This document shows positions 27,186-35,836 of a stretch of DNA of 64,000 nucleotides, piece by piece. The first letter of the stretch is position 1. The number at the start of each line of letters is the position of its first letter. The notes under the pieces were generated by a model. It saw only the letters and a program-made list of their open reading frames with translations. It ran no database searches and had not been told where the DNA came from. A program made the translations under genes and the position numbers. The DNA is from Planctomycetia bacterium. Lineage in GTDB: Bacteria; Planctomycetota; Planctomycetia; Pirellulales; Thermoguttaceae. The stretch is taken from NCBI GenBank assembly GCA_030539295.1, contig JAUNSJ010000007.1:62001-126000 (forward strand), read 5' to 3'.

Positions 27186-27253
27186 GGTATTCTTCAGTCT
27201 TGGGGGATGAATCCGGGTCCGTTTACCGGCCGTCCGGAGAACCTATTTTCTCT

Positions 27254-27259
27254 ATTATA
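27254..27259 (-). promoter_or_regulatory. -10 element of ftsH
   Basis: On the minus strand TATAAT is read at 27259-27254, about 70 bases ahead of the ftsH start; the -35 is weak and falls in the adjacent hairpin. In the remaining gap 27302-27547 I see no gene. Confidence 0.5.
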
Positions 27260-27270
27260 ACATAGCTTGA

Positions 27271-27301
27271 AAAAAAATCCACCGGTAAAGAGGATTTTTT
27301 T
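27271..27301. terminator. Rho-independent terminator between the XylR-type gene and ftsH
   Basis: AAAAAAATCC (27271-27280) pairs with GGATTTTTTT (27292-27301) around an 11-base loop that contains ACCGGT. T-runs exist in both directions. It would stop minus-strand transcripts from the kinase/aldolase operon before the ftsH promoter. Confidence 0.55.
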
Positions 27302-27547
27302 GAGTAAAGAGGCAAACCAGGCACAGGCCGGGTCAAACGGGGTCGGTTTCTCCTGAAGACAACACAGACTGTAACGTAACCGTCGCTGCAACGCCACGTT
27401 GAACTTTCCCTTTTTACTCGAGAAATTTATCAGATTCAACGGCCACTTCACCTCCTCGGACAAATCTGGCAGAGTAAAAGAGACGGCCCCCCGAATTCAC
27501 TGTCCTGACTGTGGCACGCTTGAAAACCGTGTGCTTGTGGCAGACTG

Positions 27548-28774
27548 TCACCTGTTTCTGTCGACTTGGTCCTGCAGAAGAGAGGACGTATAAACCACGT
27601 CTGATATGCTGTTTTCGTAGTTGGACAGCTGCATAAAGCTGCGATATGAGCTGGGAGTCATGCCGGTTTCACGACGAAAAGCGGCAATAAAATATCGCAG
27701 ACTGTTAAAGCCACAACGAAAGGAGATGGCCGTCAAGGTCAGCGATGATTCCCGCAGAAGGCGTTTCGCGTTCTCAATTCCAAGACGAATGATCTCCTGC
27801 TTCGGGGTTCGCCCCGTCCATTTAATAAAGTTGCGCTCAAGAGTCCGACGGGAGAGGCCCAGCATTCGCGAGAGTTCTTCAACAGTCAGACCATTGACCG
27901 CTTCTTTCCGGATTATTTGAAGTGCCTGATGAATATCGTCGTCAGGAATCGGATCGTAATCGGTCGAACCACGCTCCACAATTCCAATCGGAGGTACGAT
28001 GATCGGAAGCGATCCTTCTGACGCACCATTCATACGGTTGTTGAGTAACTCTGCGGCCTGATATCCGATACGATACGCATTGGTATCAATACTTGAAAGA
28101 TTGGGCCGCGGAATGTTGCAAATCAGCAGGTCGTTTGAAGTGCCAATCAGTGATATTTCGTCCGGGATTCGTATGCCTTTCTTCTGACAGATGGTGTGAA
28201 GCTGGATGGCGTCGTCGTCCGCGGTTGCCCAAAGACCAATCGGTTTGGGAAGTCGAACAAGCCACTGTGTAACCCGCTTCTCCATATCATAACGCCAGAA
28301 TGGATGAAAACGACTTTCGTTGGAGTCAACATGCGGGAGCAGATGACAGGAATGGCCAGCATCGGCCAACGTTTTTTCAAAAGACTTTTCTCTCTTTTCC
28401 GACCACCAGGATCGTCCGCAGGAGAAACAGGCAAAATTGACGAACCCGCGGGAAAGAAACCAGGTTGCCGCCAGCTTACCCATCGTAACATCGCAGGCTC
28501 GAACCTCGGAAAACACCTTGTGCCCATCGCCCAAAAGTTCAACCCGGGGGACCTCTTTACGCCGCAGCAGACGTGCCATGGAATCAGATGAGCAACGGGA
28601 GATGATCCCATCGCCCTGCCATTCCTTGAACCACAATGGAACCTCCTCATGCAAACTTCGATCCAGAAACTGAATTGACCAGTTACTTTGCTCATGGGCA
28701 TAATTTGATATGCCTTTGATGACCCCCCGACCAAACCCCCGGGAAGTCTCTACCAGCAGCAGAATATTTTTCAT
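27548..28774 (-). CDS. XylR-type transcriptional regulator: sugar-binding domain plus AraC HTH
   Basis: It has the same architecture as the regulator at 11989: an N-terminal sugar-sensing domain (ILLLVETSRGFGRGVIKGI, DEISLIGTSNDLLICNIPRPNLSSI, GYQAAELLNNRM) and a C-terminal AraC HTH (MLGLSRRTLERNFIKWTGRTP ... FRCGFNSLRYFIAAFRRETGM). It is the third gene of the minus-strand set aldolase-kinase-regulator, 93 bases after the kinase stop, so it probably controls this operon in response to its sugar. The 81-bp inverted repeat ahead of the operon is a candidate target. Confidence 0.9.
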   Translation of the reverse strand: MKNILLLVETSRGFGRGVIKGISNYAHEQSNWSIQFLDRSLHEEVPLWFKEWQGDGIISRCSSDSMARLLRRKEVPRVELLGDGHKVFSEVRACDVTMGKLAATWFLSRGFVNFACFSCGRSWWSEKREKSFEKTLADAGHSCHLLPHVDSNESRFHPFWRYDMEKRVTQWLVRLPKPIGLWATADDDAIQLHTICQKKGIRIPDEISLIGTSNDLLICNIPRPNLSSIDTNAYRIGYQAAELLNNRMNGASEGSLPIIVPPIGIVERGSTDYDPIPDDDIHQALQIIRKEAVNGLTVEELSRMLGLSRRTLERNFIKWTGRTPKQEIIRLGIENAKRLLRESSLTLTAISFRCGFNSLRYFIAAFRRETGMTPSSYRSFMQLSNYENSISDVVYTSSLLQDQVDRNR

Positions 28775-28867
28775 GGTAAGTGCCCCTTACTTCTCTTTCT
28801 TTGTATTTTACCGGAAAAAAATGAGCTCGCAAGTGCTCTCTAGCGGAAAAACATCTCCTGGAAAACG

Positions 28868-30340
28868 CTAAAAAAGCTGGACAAGGGAATCGGCTATTCT
28901 CCTGTACCGGGAGTAACAGAGGTCGTAGAACGAAGCCGTTTCATTATCAGGAACGATAAGATTTTTTTCGAACGGGCTGTTCTCCGAAGGTAGCGTGACA
29001 GGCACGTTTATTGACTCGGAGGCGAAACAGGCAACACCGTCACAGGAATCAGCAAACCTGGCGATCTGAATCGGACGGGCAAGGACATTTGTCATAATCG
29101 ACATCCAGACATGACTTCGAATTGCGCCCCCAAGTCCGCGTATGACTTGAGTACGCCCATTCTGAGCTTTCGCGTCGACAAGCCATGCGTCACGAAGGGA
29201 AAACGCCGTTCCCTCAAGGACGGCTCGAATCAGGTGCCGCGTATCATGATGAACAGTAAGTCCGGTAAAACTGCCTTTGAGTGACGGCCGCTCGTAGGGA
29301 GCCCTTTCTCCTTGCAGATAAGGATGAAAAAACAGACCATCACTGCCAGGTGAAACCTCTCCCGCCAGGCAATCAACATCGTCGAAAGAAATCACCTCTT
29401 TCTCGCCCGTGCCGGCAAGAACGCGTCGAATCCATTCGAGAGACTGACCGCACGATGTGGTTGCTGCCTGACGCAGATAACCGCCACGGGGAAAGGGATA
29501 TACAAAAATTCCTCGGACCGGTTCGGAGCGGGGTTCTACCCGTACAACCCCGCCTGCGGTACCCAGCCGCAGAACAGGGGTTGGCGAATCTGTCGTGGCC
29601 ACGGCCCGAAACTCACAAATGGAATCCAAAGCACCGGCAATCACTGGTATTCCCACAGGAAGATCAAACGGCATATGTGCGCTTGTCGTCCCAATAATCG
29701 TGCATGAGTCGACCACTTCCGGGAATACTTCAGGACGTAATCTTGATATTTCACACAGTGTGTCGGACCAGGTTTGTTTGCGCGGATTGTAGAGCAGGGT
29801 TGACGTCGCACTGCTGTGGTCCATAACCCGAACACCTGTCAGTAAAAAGACGAGGTAGTCCTTCGAGGTCAAAAAGGAAACCGCCTGTTGATACTCTTCC
29901 CGATGGTGCTCGCGCAGCCATAGAAGGTGGGGTAGCGTCCAGGAACAACCTGGCTGGTTCAGGGTCTCTTGTTCAATGAACGACAAATATTCCTTTCGAA
30001 GGAGATTGGTTTCCTTGATCGTGCGGCAGTCGTTCCATAGAATTGCGTTCAGACAGGGGGCATCTTTTTTATCAAGCAAAACGCCAATATGCGCGGCGCC
30101 ACAAATGCCAATGGCACGCGTATTTTTACGATCCAGTCCGTTGGTGTCGTAAAGCTCATCTAACGTTTTTCGGACAACGATTATCCAGTCGCGAGGGTCC
30201 TGTTCCATCCAGCCCGGGTGCGAAGAATAGGTTCGATAACTTCCGTGAGCGTGATATCTCTGTGTGCCGTCCAAAGAACGCAAAATACATTTGACGCTTC
30301 CGGTACCCAGATCAATTCCAAGGGTATATTCCTGTTCCAT
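28868..30340 (-). CDS. FGGY-family carbohydrate kinase (xylulokinase-like)
   Basis: The kinase phosphorylates a sugar or polyol using ATP. Motifs: the N-terminal phosphate loop LGIDLGTGSVKCIL, ILWNDCRT, catalytic-site Asp in GALDSICEF, and the FGGY C-terminal signature region YLQGERAPYERPSLKGSF then GLTVHHD. Closest known subgroup by eye is xylulokinase. The protein can start at ATG 30340, 8 bases beyond the preceding stop, with GAGG ahead, or at ATG 30361, overlapping the aldolase gene by 14 bases. Together with the class II aldolase upstream it suggests phosphorylation and retro-aldol cleavage of a deoxy sugar acid or ketose. Confidence 0.88.
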   Translation of the reverse strand: MEQEYTLGIDLGTGSVKCILRSLDGTQRYHAHGSYRTYSSHPGWMEQDPRDWIIVVRKTLDELYDTNGLDRKNTRAIGICGAAHIGVLLDKKDAPCLNAILWNDCRTIKETNLLRKEYLSFIEQETLNQPGCSWTLPHLLWLREHHREEYQQAVSFLTSKDYLVFLLTGVRVMDHSSATSTLLYNPRKQTWSDTLCEISRLRPEVFPEVVDSCTIIGTTSAHMPFDLPVGIPVIAGALDSICEFRAVATTDSPTPVLRLGTAGGVVRVEPRSEPVRGIFVYPFPRGGYLRQAATTSCGQSLEWIRRVLAGTGEKEVISFDDVDCLAGEVSPGSDGLFFHPYLQGERAPYERPSLKGSFTGLTVHHDTRHLIRAVLEGTAFSLRDAWLVDAKAQNGRTQVIRGLGGAIRSHVWMSIMTNVLARPIQIARFADSCDGVACFASESINVPVTLPSENSPFEKNLIVPDNETASFYDLCYSRYRRIADSLVQLF

Positions 30341-30347
30341 AGTACCG

Positions 30348-31118
30348 TTACCTCGCCACATCTAATGCTGCCAAAGGCAAACGAAGCCCGTTCAAAAAGG
30401 CCCGAGTGTCTGTCGAAAGCGAAAAAAAACTGACACCACGTGTCTGGAGTTCATGAACGATCGCCGGGTCATGTGCGTTGATTCCCACAGGAACACCTTT
30501 TTGGTGAATTTTCATTACCGTTTCACGCACCGTTTCCAGCAGAGGTCCGGAAAAACTGTTCTCAATATTAAGAGACAGCGACAGGTCTGCACAACCAATA
30601 AAGACCATATCAAAGCCTGGTACTTCCAAAAGTGCATCCAGACAACTCAAGGCCTTTCGTGACTCAACCTGAATTATAAGCAGTGTATTGGCATTAGCCT
30701 CAAGCAGAAACGTATCTCGCGGAACTGACTTGAAACAGGTGTGAGGACGAGACAGGGAAAGCCCTCTGGTCCCCTGCGGAGGAAAGCGAACGGCGGACAC
30801 GGCGGCGACGATGTCCTCAGGCGACTCGACTCCCGGTACCATAATTCCGCCGGCTCCGAGATCTAATGTCTGTTGCATAAGATCGACCCGGTTAAGCGGA
30901 ATTCGCACCAAGGGTGTGCAGGTTTCGCCCCGAAATCCCGGAAGGACCTCGCGGATCTTTTGCAGGTCATATACTCCGTGCTCCCCGTCAAATATAACGA
31001 AGTCGTATCCCGCCGCTTCCAGCAGTGTAGCCATTTCAGGAGTAACCAATTCCGAGACAAAGCCCCCGTAAACCGGTAGCCCCTTCCGAATTTTTTGTGT
31101 GAGTATGTTTTTCATCAT
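30348..31118 (-). CDS. HpcH/HpaI family class II aldolase (2-keto-3-deoxy sugar acid type)
   Basis: Family features: FVIFDGEHGVYDL (usual LDxEHG), VRIPLNR, LGAGGIMVPGVESPED with the metal-ligand Glu region, IIQVESRKAL and FIGCADLSLSL. Members cleave 2-keto-3-deoxy sugar acids or related hydroxy-acids to pyruvate and an aldehyde with a divalent metal. I prefer the ATG at 31118 (or 31115). A GTG at 31136 gives six more codons, but TACAAT, a possible -10 element on the minus strand, lies at 31131-31126. It is first in an operon with the FGGY kinase and XylR-type regulator. Confidence 0.86.
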   Translation of the reverse strand: MMKNILTQKIRKGLPVYGGFVSELVTPEMATLLEAAGYDFVIFDGEHGVYDLQKIREVLPGFRGETCTPLVRIPLNRVDLMQQTLDLGAGGIMVPGVESPEDIVAAVSAVRFPPQGTRGLSLSRPHTCFKSVPRDTFLLEANANTLLIIQVESRKALSCLDALLEVPGFDMVFIGCADLSLSLNIENSFSGPLLETVRETVMKIHQKGVPVGINAHDPAIVHELQTRGVSFFSLSTDTRAFLNGLRLPLAALDVAR

Positions 31119-31159
31119 GTCATATATTGTACTCACAAGCCGCCAGGATAGAACTGCTT

Positions 31160-31240
31160 ATAACACGTCATTCTGTGCAGAAAACGCGACAAACCACTCT
31201 GTCTCGCGTGTCGCGTTTTCTGCACGGAATGACGTGTTAT
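31160..31240. repeat. 81-bp near-perfect inverted repeat with 32-base arms in a divergent promoter region
   Basis: The left arm 31160-31191 (begins ATAACACGTCATTC) and the right arm 31209-31240 (ends GAATGACGTGTTAT) match at 31 of 32 positions; the one difference (T/C) would still be a G-U pair in one RNA strand. The loop is 17 bases. It lies between the start of the aldolase gene (minus) and the promoter of the DUF1559 gene (plus). No clear target-site duplication flanks it. It could be an operator, a small MITE-like element or a transcriptional insulator. Confidence 0.85.
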
Positions 31241-31246
31241 TGCCTG

Positions 31247-31275
31247 TTTACAAACGGCTCTTGTTCCTGTATACT
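31247..31275 (+). promoter_or_regulatory. Sigma-70-type promoter of the DUF1559 gene
   Basis: TTTACA (31247-31252) and TATACT (31270-31275) are 17 bases apart and start six bases after the end of the inverted repeat. Confidence 0.6.
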
Positions 31276-31407
31276 TTTACTCGTGTTAAGAAAAACTCTA
31301 TTCCGGCAGTAATCGCAGCGGCAAAATCGGGCAAGCTCAATTTGTCGCCGGAAGGAGCACAATTTCAAGTTCCGTCAACAGTTTCGCATGAACAAGGAGA
31401 TCACAAC

Positions 31408-32622
31408 ATGAAACGAAAAAGTAAATCGTCACAAACAAGATTTCACATTTTTGTCAACCCGAAAAGGTTCGGATTCACCCTCGTAGAGCTCTTGGTCGTT
31501 ATTGCGATCATAGGGATTTTGATTGCTTTGCTTCTCCCTGCGGTTCAGGCGGCCCGGGAAGCGGCAAGACGCATGCAGTGCACCAACAACCTCAAGCAGT
31601 ACATGATAGGACTGCACAACTATCATGATTCCCACAACGCGTTCCCGTCCGCGGGATTTGGGCCTACCTGTATAGGACAAACTGCGGGAGCATCCAGTAG
31701 TCGTCAGTACTACTGGGGAGCAAACCTGTACACACTTCCGTTCATGGAACAGGTTTCTCTTTATGAATGCTTCACTGGCGGTAATGCGGCGTGCGGCGGT
31801 CTGACTTGCCCCGCTTTTCGAAACGCAAGTCTCCCCAGGACTCTTGCCGGAATCAGCGCGCAGGCTGTTTCTCTGTTCAATACACTGCTTTCCACTCCAG
31901 TTGCTACGTTTATGTGCCCTTCGGATCCCCATGCTGGAGAGCCGACAGGAGCCATGGCCGTGGGCGGCTGGGACATAACGAACAGTCCCAATGCCCGAAC
32001 AAATTACGTAACATGCCGGGGAGACAGCATCTTCAACAACTATCGTCACGAGGTCTCTTACAGCAAAGATATGCGAGGTATGTTCGCGCACAGTCTCTGG
32101 CACGGTATGCACAGCTGCACCGACGGGACAAGTAACACGGTATTTCTTGCGGAGCACCTCACCCTCAGTAGCGAGTCCGACCTGGCCATTAAATCGTCAC
32201 GAGCCAAGGTCACGACTTATGGTTGGGTTAACAACCCCAGTCTGTGCAGGGCACTGGTCAGTCCGACCGACCCTCGCAGCTTGCCGAACAGCGTTTCGAC
32301 GTTCGCAAGCGATATCTGGTTTATGGATGGTAACTTTATTTACAACGGACAGATCTGCTTTGGTGGGTTTACGACCATTCTGCCACCGAATTCACCCTCC
32401 TGTTTCTATAATGGAACCTCAAACGTTTACGGTATCTTGACACCATCCAGCAATCACGCAGGGGGATGCAATATTGCCTTGGGAGACGGTTCCGTTCGCT
32501 TTATTTCCGAAACCATTGACAACAACGGCGGAACAGGTGCGCCGGTCGTGTCAGGGCCTTCTCCCTATGGCGTCTGGGGAGCGCTGGGAACACGCAATGG
32601 CGGCGAAAGCAAATCTTTGTAA
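31408..32622 (+). CDS. DUF1559 pseudopilin-like protein
   Basis: Its leader (MKRKSKSSQTRFHIFVNPKRF) precedes [21 protein letters not shown] and [17 protein letters not shown]. The C-terminus has SSNHAGGCNIALGDGSVRF, the H...DG motif. I take the ATG at 31408, preceded by AAGGAG with 8-base spacing; an open frame extends upstream through the inverted repeat to 31099 but has no such site and would not begin at the leader. Role unknown. A lipoprotein and a glycosidase-like gene follow on the same strand. Confidence 0.92.
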   Translation: MKRKSKSSQTRFHIFVNPKRFGFTLVELLVVIAIIGILIALLLPAVQAAREAARRMQCTNNLKQYMIGLHNYHDSHNAFPSAGFGPTCIGQTAGASSSRQYYWGANLYTLPFMEQVSLYECFTGGNAACGGLTCPAFRNASLPRTLAGISAQAVSLFNTLLSTPVATFMCPSDPHAGEPTGAMAVGGWDITNSPNARTNYVTCRGDSIFNNYRHEVSYSKDMRGMFAHSLWHGMHSCTDGTSNTVFLAEHLTLSSESDLAIKSSRAKVTTYGWVNNPSLCRALVSPTDPRSLPNSVSTFASDIWFMDGNFIYNGQICFGGFTTILPPNSPSCFYNGTSNVYGILTPSSNHAGGCNIALGDGSVRFISETIDNNGGTGAPVVSGPSPYGVWGALGTRNGGESKSL

Positions 32623-32777
32623 GATTTGCGAATGCCGAAAAGAATCGGCCGTCGGGCAGAAACCCATGAAAACGTCTCCCGTTGTTTTACCGAGTCCATG
32701 TTCCTCGCTCCAAAAGAGGCGACCGCGTTACATGGATTCGGCACATTTCAGGACTGTACACAAGAAAAGAGAAAACT

Positions 32778-33269
32778 ATGTATAAAAATTGGATGTGTTG
32801 CCTTGTTATTATCGCTCTGATTGGTTTTACCGGATGCAAAAAAAAGGGCCCTGACGACATGCCAAAACTCTATCCGTGCACCATTACGGTCACGATGGGA
32901 AACTCGCCCGTCGATAATGCCTTGATTTATCTGAGTCCCAAAAGCGAAACACAGCAGAAGTGGTATGCTTCCGGATTCACGGATGCCGGGGGCGTCTGCT
33001 CGGTCAAAACGATTTCGGAGTACAAAGGGGCCGCCGAAGGGGAGTACACTGTGATCATTACAAAAGAAATTGTCGACCCGGAATGGAAGGCGGACCCCAA
33101 CAATCTTACCCCTCCCGTCAATGTTTCCGCTATTCCACTGCAATACAGTGACGCCAAGGAAACCCCTCTTTCTGTAACGGTTCAAAAAGAAACTAATAAT
33201 TTTAACCTCGAATTGGAGCCCTTCAAGTCGGGGAGCTATGCCCGTTACAAAATTTTTCCCGGCCGCTGA
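32778..33269 (+). CDS. Small lipoprotein with carboxypeptidase-regulatory-like (Ig-like) domain
   Basis: A signal peptide ends in a lipobox (LIGFTGC), followed by charged KKKGPDD. The rest (TITVTMGNSPVDNALIYLSP, GFTDAGGVCSVKT, GEYTVIITKE) is the pattern of the transthyretin-like fold often found directly after DUF1559 genes in planctomycetes. ATG 32778 is preceded by AAGAAAAGAG. The pairing with a pseudopilin suggests the two act together at the envelope; no activity is known. Confidence 0.72.
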   Translation: MYKNWMCCLVIIALIGFTGCKKKGPDDMPKLYPCTITVTMGNSPVDNALIYLSPKSETQQKWYASGFTDAGGVCSVKTISEYKGAAEGEYTVIITKEIVDPEWKADPNNLTPPVNVSAIPLQYSDAKETPLSVTVQKETNNFNLELEPFKSGSYARYKIFPGR

Positions 33270-33418
33270 ATACAGATCGGTCGCGGCGAACCAGTCGGGA
33301 CAAAAATAAATCAACCGCGTGGGCGTCCATTGGGCGTCCGCAGAGGGAACGGTCTGCCCCAAATAGAGCCCCGTTACGCGCGAAATTTCCCCACGATCCT
33401 TTAACCCCGGAGAGACAC

Positions 33419-34981
33419 ATGATTCACTCACCATTGACAAAATCGCTTAAACCTTCTTCTTTGTTCTTTGTGCTTCTGGTTGTCGGTTTATCCTGTTTTG
33501 CGGCCTTGACGCAAGCTGAAGAACCGATGATTATCTACAACGAAGACAATGACCATTTTTACAATCTACCGCCGGAATGCATGACGCGGGAATATGTCGA
33601 GCGCTATTTCAATAATTATGCCGACACAAAAATAACGGATTATTTTTTGTGTCTTAATGGGCAGGTGGCCTCGTTCGATTCCAAGACACTTCAAACGGTC
33701 TGGGACGAAATTGACCAGTATGAAAATCCATCCCGATGGATGGCCAACGCAAAACTACTGCATGACCGCGGGGTCGATTTTTACGCCGTTGGTGTGGAAC
33801 GGTGTCGTGCAAATGGCATTTCACCCTGGATATCAATTCGCATGAACGATGTTCATTGTGTCGGAGTCAAGCCACGCCATTTCCGCACGACCCGCCATTA
33901 TGAAGAACATCCGGAACTCTGGCGCGTTCCCGATGCCGTTGAAAAAAAGATTTCTGACTGGAACGCCTATGCGTACAACTATTCCAGGAAGGAAGTACGC
34001 GATTATTATCTTGCCTTGGTCCAGGAAGTCCTCGAACGCTACGATATGGATGGTCTGGAACTGGATTGGATGCGATTCGGTTATCATCTCACGCCCGGCA
34101 AGGAACGAGAAGAGGCCGTCTTCCTGACAGAATTTGTTCGCCAAGCACGCGTGCTTACGAACGAGGCGTCCGAAAAACGGGGGCACCCCGTTCAGTTGGC
34201 CGTACGTATTCCTCAAACGGTCGAGACTGCATTAGGTCTCGGCATGGATGGGATCACTTGGGCAAAAGAGGGCCTGATCGACGTTATGACGGTTTCCACG
34301 TTTCTGAGCGCCGACTTCAATACCCCCATTCAGCAGTGGAAAGATGAACTTGGCGACGCCGCCACGACGGTTAAGATTGTGCCCGCTACTGATAATGGTA
34401 TCTACAGCTACGCGCAACGTCGCGTTTACACGGACGCTGCCTTGGTCTATGGTTGGGCCAATACAATGTATTGGCAAGGAGCGAACGCATTTTACTTATT
34501 CAACTATCCCTACACGGCAGGGGACAATCCGGGACTGGGGACTTGGCAGATGCTGACCACAGGGCTATCACGTGAGACAGTCCTCCGGGCTCAAAGACGC
34601 CATCCGGTCTCTCTTCGCGACTTCGTTCTGTACGGCATGTCCAGCGAGTGTCAGCTGCCCAAAAAGACCGATACGAATTTAAAGTTTTCGGTCCAGATCG
34701 GCCAGAAACCAGACCGCGGACGCGCTCATGTCTGTCTTGCCTTTACGGAAGGCGAAAATTTAAACGAGACTGCGATTCGTCTGAAACTCAATGGTCATGA
34801 AACTCCCATGGTTACAGATATTCTTTATTCGCCCACTGACTGTTTCGGAGAAAAAATTGCCCGTGCGGTCAGTTTCGAGTTTTCTCACGAGCAGCTCATT
34901 GACGGCATCAACGAAATTACTCTGGAAGCCACCGAGTTCCCGCAAGAGCTTGTTTGGGTTGAAATCCGTTGCGGATACTAA
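33419..34981 (+). CDS. Secreted putative glycosidase, GHL10 / family-10-like TIM barrel
   Basis: After a signal peptide (LFFVLLVVGLSCFAALTQA) the protein resembles the GHL10-type glycosyl hydrolase-like TIM barrels: GISPWISIRMNDVH, an inserted HYEEHPELWRVPD, then DYYLALVQEVLERYDMDGLELDWMRFGYH, where the acidic residues may be catalytic, and later YGWANTMYWQGANAFYLFNY. The final ~110 residues appear to be a beta-sandwich. GGAGAGACAC precedes the ATG at 33419. It follows the pseudopilin and lipoprotein on the same strand (149-base gap). Substrate is unknown; the family assignment is by motif and fold pattern only. Confidence 0.68.
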   Translation: MIHSPLTKSLKPSSLFFVLLVVGLSCFAALTQAEEPMIIYNEDNDHFYNLPPECMTREYVERYFNNYADTKITDYFLCLNGQVASFDSKTLQTVWDEIDQYENPSRWMANAKLLHDRGVDFYAVGVERCRANGISPWISIRMNDVHCVGVKPRHFRTTRHYEEHPELWRVPDAVEKKISDWNAYAYNYSRKEVRDYYLALVQEVLERYDMDGLELDWMRFGYHLTPGKEREEAVFLTEFVRQARVLTNEASEKRGHPVQLAVRIPQTVETALGLGMDGITWAKEGLIDVMTVSTFLSADFNTPIQQWKDELGDAATTVKIVPATDNGIYSYAQRRVYTDAALVYGWANTMYWQGANAFYLFNYPYTAGDNPGLGTWQMLTTGLSRETVLRAQRRHPVSLRDFVLYGMSSECQLPKKTDTNLKFSVQIGQKPDRGRAHVCLAFTEGENLNETAIRLKLNGHETPMVTDILYSPTDCFGEKIARAVSFEFSHEQLIDGINEITLEATEFPQELVWVEIRCGY

Positions 34982-34996
34982 TCGCGAAGGATGAAC

Positions 34997-35818
34997 TTAT
35001 CGGACGAATCGGGCATGATAAAAGAGAACGGCCGCCGCGTTGGAAATGTTGAGACTGTCAGCAATCCCAAGCATCGGCAAGCGAACCGGGTGAATGAACT
35101 CACGATATGCCTGATCCCGCCACCGTTCGGAGAGGCCGTCAGCCTCACAGCCAAGAGCAATCGCCGTTGGCTGCCGATAATCATAGTCCTGATAGGGTGC
35201 CGCATGATCACAAAGCGCGGCGGCAACCTGAATTTCATGTCTCTTGAGCCAGTCCAGGGTTTCTGCCGTCGAGGCAATGGCCGTTGGCATATGGAAAATT
35301 GTCCCCAGACTGGCCCGGATCGCGTTCGGATTGTACAGGTCGGTTTCCGGTGCGGCCAGAATCATGGCGTCCAGCCCCGCACCATCGGCGCTGCGGTAAA
35401 CCGCTCCTGTATTGCCAGGCTTCTCAATTCCTTCAATAATACCAATTAAGGGACATTCTGGCAGTCGAGACGCCAAAGCATCCAGCGTGTGTTGCGGTTC
35501 CTCAACGAGTGCGACGATTCCTTCATGTCGATTCCCAAAGGCAATCTTTTCTGCCACGGCGGAACTGGTCTCAAAAACAGTGACGTTTTTCTCCCGCAAC
35601 CGGATCAATAAGGCGTTCAGATCGTTGAAGTGCCGCGACGCCTGTCGCTCCTCTTCCGGGAGAACATAGACTTCGCGAAACTTATAGCCGGAGACAAACG
35701 CGCGGGTCGTTTCCCGAACACCATCGACCAGAAAGCAGTGGTCACGACGCCGCTGCCGGCTCTCACGCAGGCGAACGGCGTATTTTATATGCGGATTGGA
35801 AACGCTGGTTATCAACAT
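34997..35818 (-). CDS. SpoU/TrmH-family RNA 2'-O-methyltransferase
   Basis: The SPOUT knot motifs are present: motif 1 around IIEGIEKPGNTGAVYRSAD (the Asn and Gly of NTGA), motif 2 ALGCEADGLS, and motif 3 LPMLGIADSLNISNAAAVLFY (described as LPM...SLNISNAAA). The N-terminal ~95 residues (YAVRLRESRQRRRDHCFLVDG) are the substrate-binding domain typical of rRNA methyltransferases like RlmB/TsnR. It methylates a ribose in rRNA or tRNA using SAM. The exact target is not readable. It converges with the glycosidase-like gene, 15 bases apart. Confidence 0.9.
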   Translation of the reverse strand: MLITSVSNPHIKYAVRLRESRQRRRDHCFLVDGVRETTRAFVSGYKFREVYVLPEEERQASRHFNDLNALLIRLREKNVTVFETSSAVAEKIAFGNRHEGIVALVEEPQHTLDALASRLPECPLIGIIEGIEKPGNTGAVYRSADGAGLDAMILAAPETDLYNPNAIRASLGTIFHMPTAIASTAETLDWLKRHEIQVAAALCDHAAPYQDYDYRQPTAIALGCEADGLSERWRDQAYREFIHPVRLPMLGIADSLNISNAAAVLFYHARFVR

Positions 35819-35836
35819 AATTCGTACTTGAAATAA

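Noticed and set aside
31099-31407. Upstream in-frame extension of the DUF1559 gene through the inverted repeat
   Set aside because: The ATG at 31408 has AAGGAG and sits right ahead of the pilin leader; the extension crosses the promoter and the repeat.
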